The notes under the pieces: model-generated
Told to the model about the DNA's origin: nothing
Database searches by the model: none
What the model saw: the letters and a program-made list of their open reading frames with translations, nothing else
Translations under genes and position numbers: made by a program
From: CBDESM01 sp965242485
Lineage (GTDB): Bacteria; Chloroflexota; Dehalococcoidia; Bin125
Assembly: GCA_965242485.1 (NCBI GenBank)
Contig: CBDESM010000003.1
Coordinates: forward strand, 2,046,001 to 2,110,000
Length of the DNA stretch: 64,000 nucleotides
Reading direction: 5' to 3'
Shown: positions 16,754-25,011 of the stretch, piece by piece
How positions within the stretch are numbered: position 1 is the stretch's first letter
How the letters are laid out: the number at the start of each line of letters is the position of its first letter

Positions 16754-17677
16754 TCAAGCGCGGGATGCCCGCCTAGGGTCGAAGAAAGAATTCACGTCGA
16801 CCGCGGGGGGCTCATAGATCGGGCGGTGCATGGGGCGGGTGCGGAGTTGGCCGGTTTGTTCGGCTTGGATGCGGGTTTGGCCGATTTGGTGGTATTGGGG
16901 GTCGATTTCGGCGCCGGCGGTGCGGCGGTGGTGGCGGAGGGCGGCGATGGCGGTGCTGGCTACGCCCATGTAGGGGTCTACTACCAGGTCGTTCTCGTCG
17001 GTGAGGGAGAGGACGAGGCGTTCGACGAGTTCGACGGGGTATTGGCAGGGGTGTTCGGTTTTTTCGACGTGGTTGTGCTTGACGTTGGGGAAGATCCAGA
17101 CGTCGCCGGGGTTTTTGCCGAGGGGGTTGCCGGAGAGCTGGCCGGCGCGGGGGCCTTTGAAGTGGCGCTTGCCGGGGTATTTCTGGGGGACGCGGATGGG
17201 GTCGAGGTTGAAGATGTAGTCGTCGGATTTGGTGAACCAGGAGATGGTTTCGTAGCGTCCGGAGAGGCGCTTGCTGCAGTGCAGGCCGTGTTCGAAGTGC
17301 CAGACGATGCGGTTGCGCATTTTGAGGCCGAGGCCGCGGAAGACGGGGAAGAGGAGGGCGTCGAGGGGGATGATTTCGCCGTTCTTGACGTAGTTGCCGG
17401 TTTGCCAGCAGAGGGAGCCGCGGCGGTCGAGGACGCGGGCGCAGGCTTCGATGACTTCGGTTTGGGCGGCGACGTATTGGTCGACGGTTTGGGCGCGTTC
17501 GTAGGCTTTGCCGATGTTGTAGGGGGGCGAGGTGACGATGAGGCGGGCGGCGCCGTCGGGGATGTCGGCGAGGAGGTCGCGGCAGTCGCCGAGCTGGAAG
17601 GTGCAGCGGGCCGCGGGCCGCCATTCGGGGGCGATTTCGAGGGGATCGGATTGGGCGGGCGTGGCGGCGAGGGTCAT
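16754..17677 (-). CDS. DNA methyltransferase (N4-cytosine or N6-adenine, beta-class order)
   Basis: 307 residues. The catalytic motif TSPPYNIGK (about residues 50-58) comes before the AdoMet-binding DPYMGVASTAIAA motif near the C-terminus, the beta-type motif order. A central target-recognition region includes FKGPRAGQLSGNPLGKNPGDVW, the KNPGDVW element common in methyltransferases of type II systems. TSPPY is most common in N4-cytosine enzymes but does not exclude adenine. It is followed by the SNF2 helicase gene and preceded by gatB. With the nuclease upstream of gatB it may form a restriction-like unit. It shares the strong G skew of gatB (23 G against 8 C in 17041-17100). Confidence 0.88.
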   Translation of the reverse strand: MTLAATPAQSDPLEIAPEWRPAARCTFQLGDCRDLLADIPDGAARLIVTSPPYNIGKAYERAQTVDQYVAAQTEVIEACARVLDRRGSLCWQTGNYVKNGEIIPLDALLFPVFRGLGLKMRNRIVWHFEHGLHCSKRLSGRYETISWFTKSDDYIFNLDPIRVPQKYPGKRHFKGPRAGQLSGNPLGKNPGDVWIFPNVKHNHVEKTEHPCQYPVELVERLVLSLTDENDLVVDPYMGVASTAIAALRHHRRTAGAEIDPQYHQIGQTRIQAEQTGQLRTRPMHRPIYEPPAVDVNSFFDPRRASRA

Positions 17678-17746
17678 CCGGGGCGATCCGTTCGGCTTGC
17701 GGCCGGGGTGCGAAGATAGCGCATGCGTACGGAAGGGCGGGCGGGG

Positions 17747-19228
17747 TTATTCGTTCAGGGCGGCGACGAGGAGGTCGGTGGCTTGCTTGGGGTTGGCTTG
17801 GCCCTTGGTGGCGCGCATGGTCATGCCGACGAGGAATTTGAGGGCTTCCTGCTTGCCGTTGCGGTAGTCGGCGGCGGCGTCGGGGTGGTCGTCGATGACT
17901 TGTTGGATGATGGGGGCGAGGGCGTCTTGGCCGCTGATTTGGGCGAGGCCTTTGGAGTCGACGATTTGGGAGGGGGGGGCGCCGGTGCGGTAGGTTTCGG
18001 CGAAGACGTCTTTGGCTTGGCTGGTGCTGATTTTGCCGTCGTCGATGAGTTGGACGAGTTCGGCGAGGTGGGCGGGGCGGAGTTTGAGTTGGGGCCAGTC
18101 GGCGCGGTCGTCTTTGGAGTGCATGAGGCGGGCGAGTTCGCCGACCATCCAGTTGGCGACGGCGCGGGGCCGGCCGGGCGCGGGGGCGTCGCCGAGGGCG
18201 GCAACGGCGGCTTCGAAGAATCGGGCTGGGGCGGGTTCTTCGGTGAGGAGGCCGGATTCGAAGGGTTCGAGGCCGAATTGTGCTTCGAAGCGGGCGCGGC
18301 GGGCTTCGGGGAGTTCGGGCAATTCGGCGCGGATGCGTTCGACGGCGGCTGGGGGGATTTGGAGCGGGGGGAGGTCGGGTTCGGGGAAGTAGCGGTAGTC
18401 GTGGGCCTGTTCTTTGGAGCGCTGGCTGAGGGTGATTTGGGCGGTTTCGTCCCAGCCTCGGGTTTCCTGTTCGATGACGCCGCCGGATTGGAGGGTTTCG
18501 GTTTGGCGGGTGATTTCGAATTCGAGGGCGCTTTGGACGCTGCGGAAGGAGTTCATGTTCTTGACTTCGACTTTTGCGCCGAAATGGTCCGCGCCGGCGG
18601 GGCGGAGGGAGATGTTGGCGTCGCAGCGGAAGGAGCCTTTTTCCATGTCGGCGGTGCTGACTTCGAGGAAGCGGAGGATTTGGCGGAGCTGGATCAGGTA
18701 CTGGCGGGCCTGGGCGGGGCTGCGGAGGTCGGGTTCGGAGACGATTTCCATGAGGGGGACGCCGGAGCGGTTGACGTCGATCAGGGAGAATTTTTCGCCG
18801 GCGGGGCTGGTGCGGTGGAGCAGGCGGGCGGTGTCTTCTTCGAGGTGGACGCGGGTGATGCCGATGCGCTGCCGGCCGAGGTCGTCGGTTTCGACGTCGA
18901 GCCAGCCGCGTTCGGAGAGGGGCATGTCGTATTGGGAGATTTGGTAGCCCTTCATGAGGTCGGGGTAGGGGTAGTTCTTGCGGTCGAATTTGGAGAGGCG
19001 GGGGATGGCCATGTTGAGGGCGAGGGCGGTGCGGATGGTCCATTCGACGGCGGTGCGGTTGATCACGGGGAGGGTGCCGGGCAGGCCGAGGCAGAGGGGG
19101 CAGACGTAGGTGTTGGGTTGGGCGTCGGCGTAGGCGGCGGGGCAGCGGCAGAACATTTTGCTGGCGGTTTTGAGCTGGCAGTGGACTTCGAGTCCGATGA
19201 CGGGCTCGTAGGGGGTTGCGGTCGTCAT
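17747..19228 (-). CDS. gatB: Aspartyl/glutamyl-tRNA(Asn/Gln) amidotransferase subunit B
   Basis: 493 residues, full length. It begins with YEPVIGLEVHCQLKT, contains the Cys-rich zinc site (FCRCP with VCPLCLGLPG), the RSGVPLMEIVSEPD segment and DYRYFPEPDLPPL, and ends with the YqeY-like tail domain (LVGMTMRATKGQANPK). With GatA and GatC it amidates mischarged Glu-tRNA(Gln) or Asp-tRNA(Asn). The partner subunits are not here. Its ATG overlaps the stop of the upstream nuclease gene (ATGA), which is unusual for gatB. Confidence 0.97.
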   Translation of the reverse strand: MTTATPYEPVIGLEVHCQLKTASKMFCRCPAAYADAQPNTYVCPLCLGLPGTLPVINRTAVEWTIRTALALNMAIPRLSKFDRKNYPYPDLMKGYQISQYDMPLSERGWLDVETDDLGRQRIGITRVHLEEDTARLLHRTSPAGEKFSLIDVNRSGVPLMEIVSEPDLRSPAQARQYLIQLRQILRFLEVSTADMEKGSFRCDANISLRPAGADHFGAKVEVKNMNSFRSVQSALEFEITRQTETLQSGGVIEQETRGWDETAQITLSQRSKEQAHDYRYFPEPDLPPLQIPPAAVERIRAELPELPEARRARFEAQFGLEPFESGLLTEEPAPARFFEAAVAALGDAPAPGRPRAVANWMVGELARLMHSKDDRADWPQLKLRPAHLAELVQLIDDGKISTSQAKDVFAETYRTGAPPSQIVDSKGLAQISGQDALAPIIQQVIDDHPDAAADYRNGKQEALKFLVGMTMRATKGQANPKQATDLLVAALNE

Positions 19229-20694
19229 GTGGCGATTGTAGGGGTCGGCTGCGCGGTCGCGAAGGCGTGGATGCGAAATTGGAGGAGGTCATCCGCGTCG
19301 TCGCGGAGCAGGCCGATTTTCGAGTAGCGGGCCTTGTCGGCGAAGCCGCCGGCCAGGAGGATGCCGCGGACGTTGTCGTCGCCATCCTCGAAGTTGCGGC
19401 GGATCCAGCCGATGTAGCGGAGGATTTGGCCGAAGGCGGCGTCCTCGGCTTCGCCGACTTTGATTTCGACGACGACGTACTTGCCGTCCGTTCCCTTGCA
19501 GAGGAGGTCCATCGTGCCGATCGGCGTCGCGAGCTGACGGCCCTCGAGCTGCAGGCCGGGCTCCAGCGCTTGCAGCAGACCCGGGTCTTCGGCGTACGCC
19601 GTCTCGATCTCCCGCTCGACTTGGCGGCGTTCTTCGGCGGTCCATTCTGCGGGCGGCGGCGACTTGGCCAGCTTGGCAGCGAGGGCGGCGCGATCTGCGC
19701 GCGGGGGCCGGGCCCGGCGCGCAAGACCGGGATGCAAGCGGGATTGGCCGTCCATCTCTCCGTAGTGAGCCAGCCAATCGGCTTTGGATGCGAAGCGCCG
19801 GATTGGCGGGTCGATATCGCGGTCGAGCGCCTCCCCATCGGCCGCGTCCGGATCGAGGGCGATCGCTTCGGCGTCCGCGTCGACGATGATCGGGCGGGGA
19901 AAGCCGAACAGCGCCCGCGAGTATTTACCGTTGGCGCGGACGCGCACGGCACGAGGCTCAGCGGCATGCCTGGGACCGGCGGCGAGCCGCACCGCGTCGA
20001 GCGCCTGCTTCAGCCGGGCTCGTTGATGCTCAGCCAGATCGCGCCAGGCGCGGATCCACTCCGCCACCTGCGCCAGGTCTTGACGGGAACCTGCGAGGTT
20101 CACGAGATAGTCGTACTCATCGAACGCGATCCGCCCATCCGTCACCATCAGCAGCTGGGCGAGAAAGCGATGGGGGAAGAGGCCGCGGAAGCCGCGGTCG
20201 TAGCGCTTCCAGCGCGTCGGCGCCAGCGGGTTGGGGTATTGGAATCTGCGGATTTGCCGTTCGATGACGACGCGGCGGGCCTCGCGGTCCTTGGCGGCGG
20301 CGAGCTCCCGGCCGACGGCGGTCAGGCGGATCGGTTGATCCTTCAGCGCCCAGATCAATCCGAACGTCTCCAAGTTCGCCTTGATGGCCAGGCGACGGCG
20401 GGCTTGGGCGTCGTCGTCGGTCGGTTGCGAGAAGGGCGCGGTGCCGGTTTCGATCATGCGCCGGATCAGCTTGTTTTGGGCGGCCAAGTCGCATTGGCGG
20501 CCGCTGAACTCGGCGTCGATCAGCGCGAGCTGCCCGCTCATTCGCGCGATCTGCGCGTCGTCGAGCTGGCGAATCTTCGGGACGTACCAGTACGAAGGCC
20601 GGGAGGCGCATTCGGCGAGCAGGTGCTCGAACAGCGCCCGTTCGGGGAATCGGGCGGGCAACTGAAACGGCCTTGCCGCGCGCGCCGTCGCCAT
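19225..20694 (-). CDS. NucS-like PD-(D/E)XK endonuclease with a large N-terminal domain
   Basis: 489 residues; the ATG is preceded by gaggaagag. The C-terminal ~130 residues match the NucS/DUF91 nuclease pattern: an upstream Glu, then GTMDLLCKGTDGKYVVVEIKVG with Asp and ExK, followed by FGQILRYIGWI. The N-terminal ~300 residues are helical, with an ETFGLIWALKDQPIRLTAVG segment typical of winged-helix parts of some type II restriction enzymes; a weak AlwI-like resemblance is possible. The function is probably sequence- or structure-specific DNA cleavage. It overlaps gatB by 4 nt, with the methyltransferase and helicase genes just beyond. Composition is skew-free (20 G against 22 C in 19981-20040), a sign of transfer. 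Confidence 0.75.
   Translation of the reverse strand: MATARAARPFQLPARFPERALFEHLLAECASRPSYWYVPKIRQLDDAQIARMSGQLALIDAEFSGRQCDLAAQNKLIRRMIETGTAPFSQPTDDDAQARRRLAIKANLETFGLIWALKDQPIRLTAVGRELAAAKDREARRVVIERQIRRFQYPNPLAPTRWKRYDRGFRGLFPHRFLAQLLMVTDGRIAFDEYDYLVNLAGSRQDLAQVAEWIRAWRDLAEHQRARLKQALDAVRLAAGPRHAAEPRAVRVRANGKYSRALFGFPRPIIVDADAEAIALDPDAADGEALDRDIDPPIRRFASKADWLAHYGEMDGQSRLHPGLARRARPPRADRAALAAKLAKSPPPAEWTAEERRQVEREIETAYAEDPGLLQALEPGLQLEGRQLATPIGTMDLLCKGTDGKYVVVEIKVGEAEDAAFGQILRYIGWIRRNFEDGDDNVRGILLAGGFADKARYSKIGLLRDDADDLLQFRIHAFATAQPTPTIAT
19235..19240 (-). promoter_or_regulatory. Candidate -10 box for a leaderless gatB transcript
   Basis: TACAAT on the minus strand ends 6 nt before the gatB ATG, inside the 3' end of the nuclease gene. 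With the usual distance to the start point, transcription would begin at or next to the ATG. TTCGCG lies 17 bp further upstream as a poor -35. It would let gatB be expressed independently of the nuclease. Confidence 0.3.
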
Positions 20695-20798
20695 CTCTTC
20701 CTCGATTCCGCGCAGGTCCAGAGTTTACGCGTGATCCTCCGCTACTCTGCGGGGAACGCCGTTCAACACACGGCCGCCGGATCGGATTGCACCCGCAC

Positions 20799-21629
20799 AT
20801 GTCCTATGCCGTTCACCCCGCGCACGACCGGATCGTCGAGCAGGAGGCGGATGCGCATCCGTTGCGGATGCTGCATACGTCGGACGTGCATTTGGGGGCG
20901 TACACGTCGGAGCCGTACAAGGACGGGGATTTGGAGCCGGCGCTGCGGGCGTTTTCGCAGGTGCTGGATTTGGCGGCGGAGCACGGGGCGGAGGTGGGCG
21001 TGGTGGCGGGGGATTTCTTCGATCACGTGCGGGTGAAGCGGCCGTACGTGGATGTGACGGGGCAGTTGATGGAGGCGTTCGGGCGGCCGATCGTGGTGCT
21101 GCCGGGGAATCATGATCCGGCGATGCCGGAGGGGATCTACGAGAAGCACGGGGCGGCGTTTCCGCCGAACGTGCACGTGATTTGCAGCGCGGAGGGGGAG
21201 CTGGTGGTGCTGGAGGAGCACGGGGCGCAGTTCTGGGGGCAGGCGCACGAGAGCTACGACGATTTTTCGCCGGCGGCGGCGTGCCCGGCTTGGCGGCATT
21301 GGCCGGATCGGCATTTGTGGCGGATCGCGGTGGCGCACGGGTACTACGTGGGGGAGGAGGAGGCGCGCTATTCGTATCAGATCCGGGACACGCATCTGGA
21401 GGGGCTGGACGCGGATTACATCGCGCTGGGGCACATCGACGTGCATCAGCAGGTGGGCGGGGGGAGGCCGGCGTACTATCCGGGCGCGCCGCGGCACACG
21501 GGGGGGGCGACGATCGTGGATTTGAGCGCGGAGGGGGTGGCGGTGCGGCACATGCCGCATGCGGGGCACGAGGAGGTGCTGGGGCAGCGGCACGCGCCGA
21601 TGTTCGGCGGGCGTTCGACGGGTCCGTAG
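20799..21629 (+). CDS. Metallophosphoesterase, SbcD/Mre11-like family
   Basis: 276 residues from ATG 20799; earlier starts add only low-complexity sequence. It has the calcineurin-like metal-site motifs in order: TSDVHLG, GDFFDH, PGNHD, VAHGYY and GHIDVH. They resemble the nuclease domain of SbcD, but the protein is shorter and lacks the capping domain, and no sbcC is adjacent, so the substrate (DNA or small phosphoesters) is open. It is divergent from the nuclease gene, sharing the interval 20695-20798, and lies 59 nt before the AcuI-like reductase gene. Confidence 0.85.
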   Translation: MSYAVHPAHDRIVEQEADAHPLRMLHTSDVHLGAYTSEPYKDGDLEPALRAFSQVLDLAAEHGAEVGVVAGDFFDHVRVKRPYVDVTGQLMEAFGRPIVVLPGNHDPAMPEGIYEKHGAAFPPNVHVICSAEGELVVLEEHGAQFWGQAHESYDDFSPAAACPAWRHWPDRHLWRIAVAHGYYVGEEEARYSYQIRDTHLEGLDADYIALGHIDVHQQVGGGRPAYYPGAPRHTGGATIVDLSAEGVAVRHMPHAGHEEVLGQRHAPMFGGRSTGP

Positions 21630-21688
21630 TCCGGGTCGCGGCTCGGGCCGCGGGCCGGGGATTTGAGGATGCAGAGAGAGGCAAGGCG

Positions 21689-22678
21689 ATGACGCATCGG
21701 GCGCTGGTGGTCGAGAAGACCGAAGAGGATTTCCGGGTCGGGGTGGAGCAGCTGGAGGATTCGGCGCTGCCGGAGGGCGAGGTGACGGTGGCGGTGGAGT
21801 GGTCGGATTTGAACTACAAGGACGGGTTGGCGTGCATTCCGAACGGGCGGGTGGTGACGAGCTACCCGATGGTGCCGGGGATCGATTTCGCGGGGACGGT
21901 GGTCGAGTCGTCTTCGCCCGATTTCAGGGCGGGGGAGGCGGTGGTGGCGACGGGGTACGAGCTGGGGACGGGGCACGCGGGGGGGTACGCGGAGCGGGCG
22001 CGGGTGCCGGCGGCCTGGCTGCAGCGGCTGCCGGAGGGGTTGACCGCGGAAGAGGCGATGGTGCTGGGGACGGCGGGGCTGACGGCGGCGATCTCGATCG
22101 ATCTGATCGCGTCGGCCGGGATCGGGCCGGAGGCGGGGACGGTGGTCGTGACGGGGGCGACGGGCGGCGTGGGTTCGACGGCGGTGGCGATGCTGGCGGC
22201 GCGGGGGTACGAGGTGGCGGCGAGCACGGGGAAGGCGTCGGAGCACGATTTCCTGCGGGATTTGGGGGCGAGCGCGATTTTGGATCGGGAGGAGCTGGCG
22301 GCGGAGAGCAAGCGTCCGATCGAGGGGGAGCGCTGGGCGGCGGCGGTGGACCCGGTGGGGGGTTCGACGACGGCGTCGCTGTTGCGGCAGACGAAGTACG
22401 GCGGGGTGGTGGCGTTGTCGGGCTTGACGGGCGGGGTGCCGGTGGGGACGAACGTGATGCCGTTCATTTTGCGGGGTGTGACGCTGGCGGGGGTGGAGTC
22501 GGTGTATTACCCGGCGGAGCGTCGGGCGGCGCTGTGGCAGCGGATGGCGGAGGATTTCAAGCCAGGGCAACTGCTGGAGATGGTGGAGCAGCGGGCGGCG
22601 CTGGAGGAGGTGCCGGAGGCGGCGCAGCGGATTTTGGCTGGGCAGGTGCGGGGGCGGGTGCTGGTGCAGCCGGGGTAG
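21689..22678 (+). CDS. AcuI/YhdH-family NADPH-dependent quinone or acrylyl-CoA reductase
   Basis: 329 residues, the typical length of the AcuI/YhdH branch of the medium-chain dehydrogenase/reductases. Diagnostic features are SDLNYKDGLA near residue 38, PGIDFAGTV, GTAGLTAA and the nucleotide-binding VVVTGATGGVGSTAV. No zinc-binding Cys cluster is present, as expected for the zinc-free branch. AcuI reduces acryloyl-CoA in dimethylsulfoniopropionate and propionate metabolism; other members reduce quinones, so a precise substrate is not assigned. The start is supported by gagagagg upstream. Confidence 0.9.
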   Translation: MTHRALVVEKTEEDFRVGVEQLEDSALPEGEVTVAVEWSDLNYKDGLACIPNGRVVTSYPMVPGIDFAGTVVESSSPDFRAGEAVVATGYELGTGHAGGYAERARVPAAWLQRLPEGLTAEEAMVLGTAGLTAAISIDLIASAGIGPEAGTVVVTGATGGVGSTAVAMLAARGYEVAASTGKASEHDFLRDLGASAILDREELAAESKRPIEGERWAAAVDPVGGSTTASLLRQTKYGGVVALSGLTGGVPVGTNVMPFILRGVTLAGVESVYYPAERRAALWQRMAEDFKPGQLLEMVEQRAALEEVPEAAQRILAGQVRGRVLVQPG

Positions 22679-22921
22679 GCGATACCGGGCGGGGCGCGAG
22701 ACTTCGGCCTGGCTCAGTCTTCGCGGTTGGCACTCCGTACTCGCGGGCTTGGGCTGCTGTTGGGCGCGGCGAGCATCTCCGGAGCCGGTCGGGCCAGCGG
22801 GGGACGGCTAGGGAGCGGTTCGCGACGGTGCACGCGATGCGGGAGGGTCGGCTAGCATCGGGGCGAATTCGGCGGTGCGGCTCGGGGTTGACGCGGGCCG
22901 GCATAGACGGGGAGCGATGCT
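22679..22921. other. Intergenic region, nothing recognised
   Basis: This gap between the AcuI-like and LLM genes contains no supported ORF, no RNA gene and no clear promoter boxes. A TAGCAT hexamer near 22854 and a TTGACG near 22888 are present but are not spaced as a promoter. Confidence 0.4.
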
Positions 22922-23833
22922 ATGAAGATCGGGCTGTTCACGGGGGCTACTGGGCCGGCGGCGCGGGTGGGGGACATTGTCGAGGATGCGCGGCGGGCGG
23001 AGGGGGAGGGGTTCGCGTTTTTCGCGATGGCGAACATTTTCTCGCATGACGCGATGGGGGCGCTGACGCTGGCGGCGCACGAGACGGAGCGGATCGAGCT
23101 GATGACGGCGGTGGTGCCGACGTATCCGCGGCATCCGCATTCGATGGCGCAGCAGGCGGTGACGGTGCAGGCGGCTTCGGGCGGGTCGCGGTTCGTGCTG
23201 GGGATCGGGTTGTCGCACCAGGTGGTGATCGAGGGGATGTTCGGGATGTCGTTCGAGAAGCCGGCGCGGCACATGGCGGAGTATTTGGACGTGCTGCTGC
23301 CGCTGCTGCGGGGGGAGGCGGTGCGCGGGTACGAGGGGGAGCAGTACCGGGGGAACGTGCATTTGGAGGTGGCGGACGCGCCGCCGGTGTCGTGCATGCT
23401 GGCGGCGATGGGGCCGGCGATGCTGAGGCTGGCGGGGTCGCGGACGGATGGGACGATTTTGTGGATGACGGGGGCGCAGGCGATCGAGTCGCACATCGCG
23501 CCGAAGATCAACGCGGCGGCGGAGTCGGGGGTTTCGCGGATCGTGTGCGGGCTGCCGGTGCTGCTGACGGGGGACGCGGATGCGGGGAGGCAGGCGGCGT
23601 ACGAGCAGTTCCAGAATTACGGGCGGCTGCCGTCGTACCGGGGGATGCTGGATTTGGAGGGGGCGGAGCAGCCTGGGGATGCGGCGCTGATCGGCGGGGA
23701 GGAGGAGCTGGGGGTGGAGCTGAGGCGGTTGGCGGAGGCGGGTGCGACGGATTTCGGGGCGGTGACGTTCGGTTCGCGTGAGGAGCGGGAGCGGACGCGG
23801 GCGTTTTTGGCGTCGCTGGCGCCGGAGTTGTAG
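22922..23833 (+). CDS. LLM-class (luciferase-like) flavin or F420-dependent oxidoreductase
   Basis: 303 residues. It is a TIM-barrel flavoenzyme with MKIGLFTGATGP at the start, the FAFFAMANIFSHDAM segment, VVPTYPRHPHSMAQQAVTVQ and GSRFVLGIGLSH, all typical of F420-dependent family members. Cofactor choice (F420 or FMN) cannot be settled from sequence. Such enzymes are expanded in Chloroflexota such as SAR202, where they are thought to attack recalcitrant organic matter. The 243-bp gap upstream (22679-22921) contains no visible gene. Confidence 0.88.
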   Translation: MKIGLFTGATGPAARVGDIVEDARRAEGEGFAFFAMANIFSHDAMGALTLAAHETERIELMTAVVPTYPRHPHSMAQQAVTVQAASGGSRFVLGIGLSHQVVIEGMFGMSFEKPARHMAEYLDVLLPLLRGEAVRGYEGEQYRGNVHLEVADAPPVSCMLAAMGPAMLRLAGSRTDGTILWMTGAQAIESHIAPKINAAAESGVSRIVCGLPVLLTGDADAGRQAAYEQFQNYGRLPSYRGMLDLEGAEQPGDAALIGGEEELGVELRRLAEAGATDFGAVTFGSREERERTRAFLASLAPEL

Positions 23834-23844
23834 GGGCCGGCTGG

Positions 23845-24171
23845 TCAGTCGGCGGCGGTTGCTTCGAGGGGTTGGGCCATTTGGCGGTCGATCTCGCGGG
23901 TCCAGGCGTCGATTTGGGCTTGGTCGAAGTCGTCGCCGTCGATTTCCTTGACGACTGCGTAGAAGCGGGAGCGGGCGAGTTCGGCCATTTCGGCGTCGCC
24001 GAGGAGGGCGGCGAATTTTTCGCGGGCGCGGCAGTCGGCGAGCATGCACCATTTGACGTGGTCCCAGTCGTGGCCGGCGTCGAGGAGTTCGCGTGCGCGC
24101 TGCCAAGGGCGGCGCTGGTCTTCGATGTAGGCGTCTTCTTCGATGCGCTGCTGGGGGTCGTCGTCGGCCAT
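23845..24171 (-). CDS. Orphan antitoxin-like protein, paralogue of the genes at 24575 and 25329
   Basis: 108 residues. It shares with its two paralogues the core EDQRRPWQRARELLDAGHDW followed by a conserved segment ending in a short acidic helix, but it is more diverged and lacks the common C-terminal QPFYDYRA. No toxin gene follows: the stop is 11 nt from the end of the LLM gene. TATGAT at 24207-24212 is a probable -10 box, and CGGAGCC just before the ATG is shared with the two paralogues. It may be an antitoxin left after loss of its toxin, or it may act in cross-regulation. No known domain is recognised. Confidence 0.65.
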   Translation of the reverse strand: MADDDPQQRIEEDAYIEDQRRPWQRARELLDAGHDWDHVKWCMLADCRAREKFAALLGDAEMAELARSRFYAVVKEIDGDDFDQAQIDAWTREIDRQMAQPLEATAAD

Positions 24172-24206
24172 TGGGGGCTCCGTGGGGAAATCCTGTGTCC
24201 TTGGTG

Positions 24207-24212
24207 ATCATA
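24207..24212 (-). promoter_or_regulatory. Candidate -10 box of the orphan antitoxin-like gene
   Basis: TATGAT on the minus strand lies 35 nt before the ATG at 24171. The same hexamer lies at a similar distance (33 nt) before the paralogue at 25652. No good -35 box is visible. Confidence 0.35.
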
Positions 24213-24257
24213 TGGCGACAGCTGCCGGGTTGGGCGCGCGCTGTTTGGATTGCGGGG

Positions 24258-24563
24258 TCAGGGCGGGAGGCGTCGCGAGAAGCGGCCGGCGTAGACGACG
24301 GCGCGGAGGTCGATTCGTTCGACGGCGATGGTTCTGGAAGTTTGGTCGACGGCATAGATCAGGCGTCGTCCGCCGAGGATGGCGCGACGGGTGCCGTCGG
24401 GCTGGTTTTCGAGCTGCTTGGTTCCCGCTTGGTACGGGTCTGCTTGGAGGTCTCGGATCAAGCGCCATGCGGCTTGACGCGGGGCGGGGGCGAGGGCGTC
24501 CAAGCCGGCACGCGCTTCGGGGCGAATGTCGACTCGATAGCGGTAGGGGCGGCGCTGCGGCAA
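24258..24563 (-). CDS. RelE/ParE-family toxin, tandem module 1
   Basis: 101 residues if read from TTG 24563, the best available in-frame start just after the antitoxin stop; the true start is uncertain. It is a RelE-like fold: YRVDIRPEARAGLDALAP, AAWRLIRDLQADPYQAGTKQL, a TRRAILGGRRLIYAVD strand pair, and ERIDLRAVVYAG. RelE toxins cleave mRNA on the ribosome; ParE members act on gyrase, and the sequence alone does not decide. It is about 65% similar to the toxin at 25012. It follows its antitoxin with about 11 nt between frames. Confidence 0.7.
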   Translation of the reverse strand: MPQRRPYRYRVDIRPEARAGLDALAPAPRQAAWRLIRDLQADPYQAGTKQLENQPDGTRRAILGGRRLIYAVDQTSRTIAVERIDLRAVVYAGRFSRRLPP

Positions 24564-24574
24564 GGCCGTTCGGC

Positions 24575-24898
24575 CTAAGCCCGGTAGTCGTAGAAGGGCT
24601 GGCCGTCCCGCCGGTCGAGCTCTTCGAGGAAGGCGATCATTTCTTCTTCGCTGATCCAAGCATCTTCGATGTCGGTGACCGTGTGGCGGAACTTGACGTC
24701 GGCGAGCCAGGCCATGTCTTCGTCGTCGAGCATTTTTGCGAAGGTGATGCGGGCGCGGTAGTCGGCTTGCATGCAGGCTTTGATTTGCTGCCAGTCGTAG
24801 CCGGCGTCGAGGAGTTCGCGGGCGCGTTGCCAAGGGTCGCGTTCGTCTTCGACGTAGGGGGCGGGTTCGGTTTGGAGGTCTGGGTGCGCCGTGACCAT
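24575..24898 (-). CDS. Antitoxin-like protein, tandem module 1
   Basis: 107 residues, nearly identical to the protein at 25329 in the first 55 residues and last 20 residues (EELDRRDGQPFYDYRA), with divergence in between at residues 60-85. This pattern of conserved ends and a variable middle suggests that the middle part determines the match with its own toxin. The CGGAGCC motif precedes the ATG. I do not recognise a known antitoxin domain; assignment rests on the coupling with a RelE-like gene in two copies. Confidence 0.65.
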   Translation of the reverse strand: MVTAHPDLQTEPAPYVEDERDPWQRARELLDAGYDWQQIKACMQADYRARITFAKMLDDEDMAWLADVKFRHTVTDIEDAWISEEEMIAFLEELDRRDGQPFYDYRA

Positions 24899-24944
24899 GG
24901 TCGGCTCCGCGGGGAGTGCAGGCGGGTTCAGGGTAGCGGGACGG

Positions 24945-24975
24945 GGCGATCGTCGTCGGCCATTGGCGGCTCCGA
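24945..24975 (-). pseudogene. Remnant of a fourth antitoxin start
   Basis: Between the two toxin-antitoxin modules, minus-strand CGGAGCC, ATG (24963) and codons for MADDD repeat the ribosome-binding site and first five codons of the orphan antitoxin at 24171, and then homology ends. It marks an earlier copy that has been lost. Confidence 0.5.
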
Positions 24976-25011
24976 CAGGTGCGGGTCGGCCGGGATGTGC
25001 GAGCTGCCGCG

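Noticed and set aside
13536..17677. A classical DISARM locus
   Set aside because: The helicase resembles DrmD and a methyltransferase is adjacent, but no DrmA helicase, DrmB (DUF1998) or DrmC (PLD) gene is present in the window.
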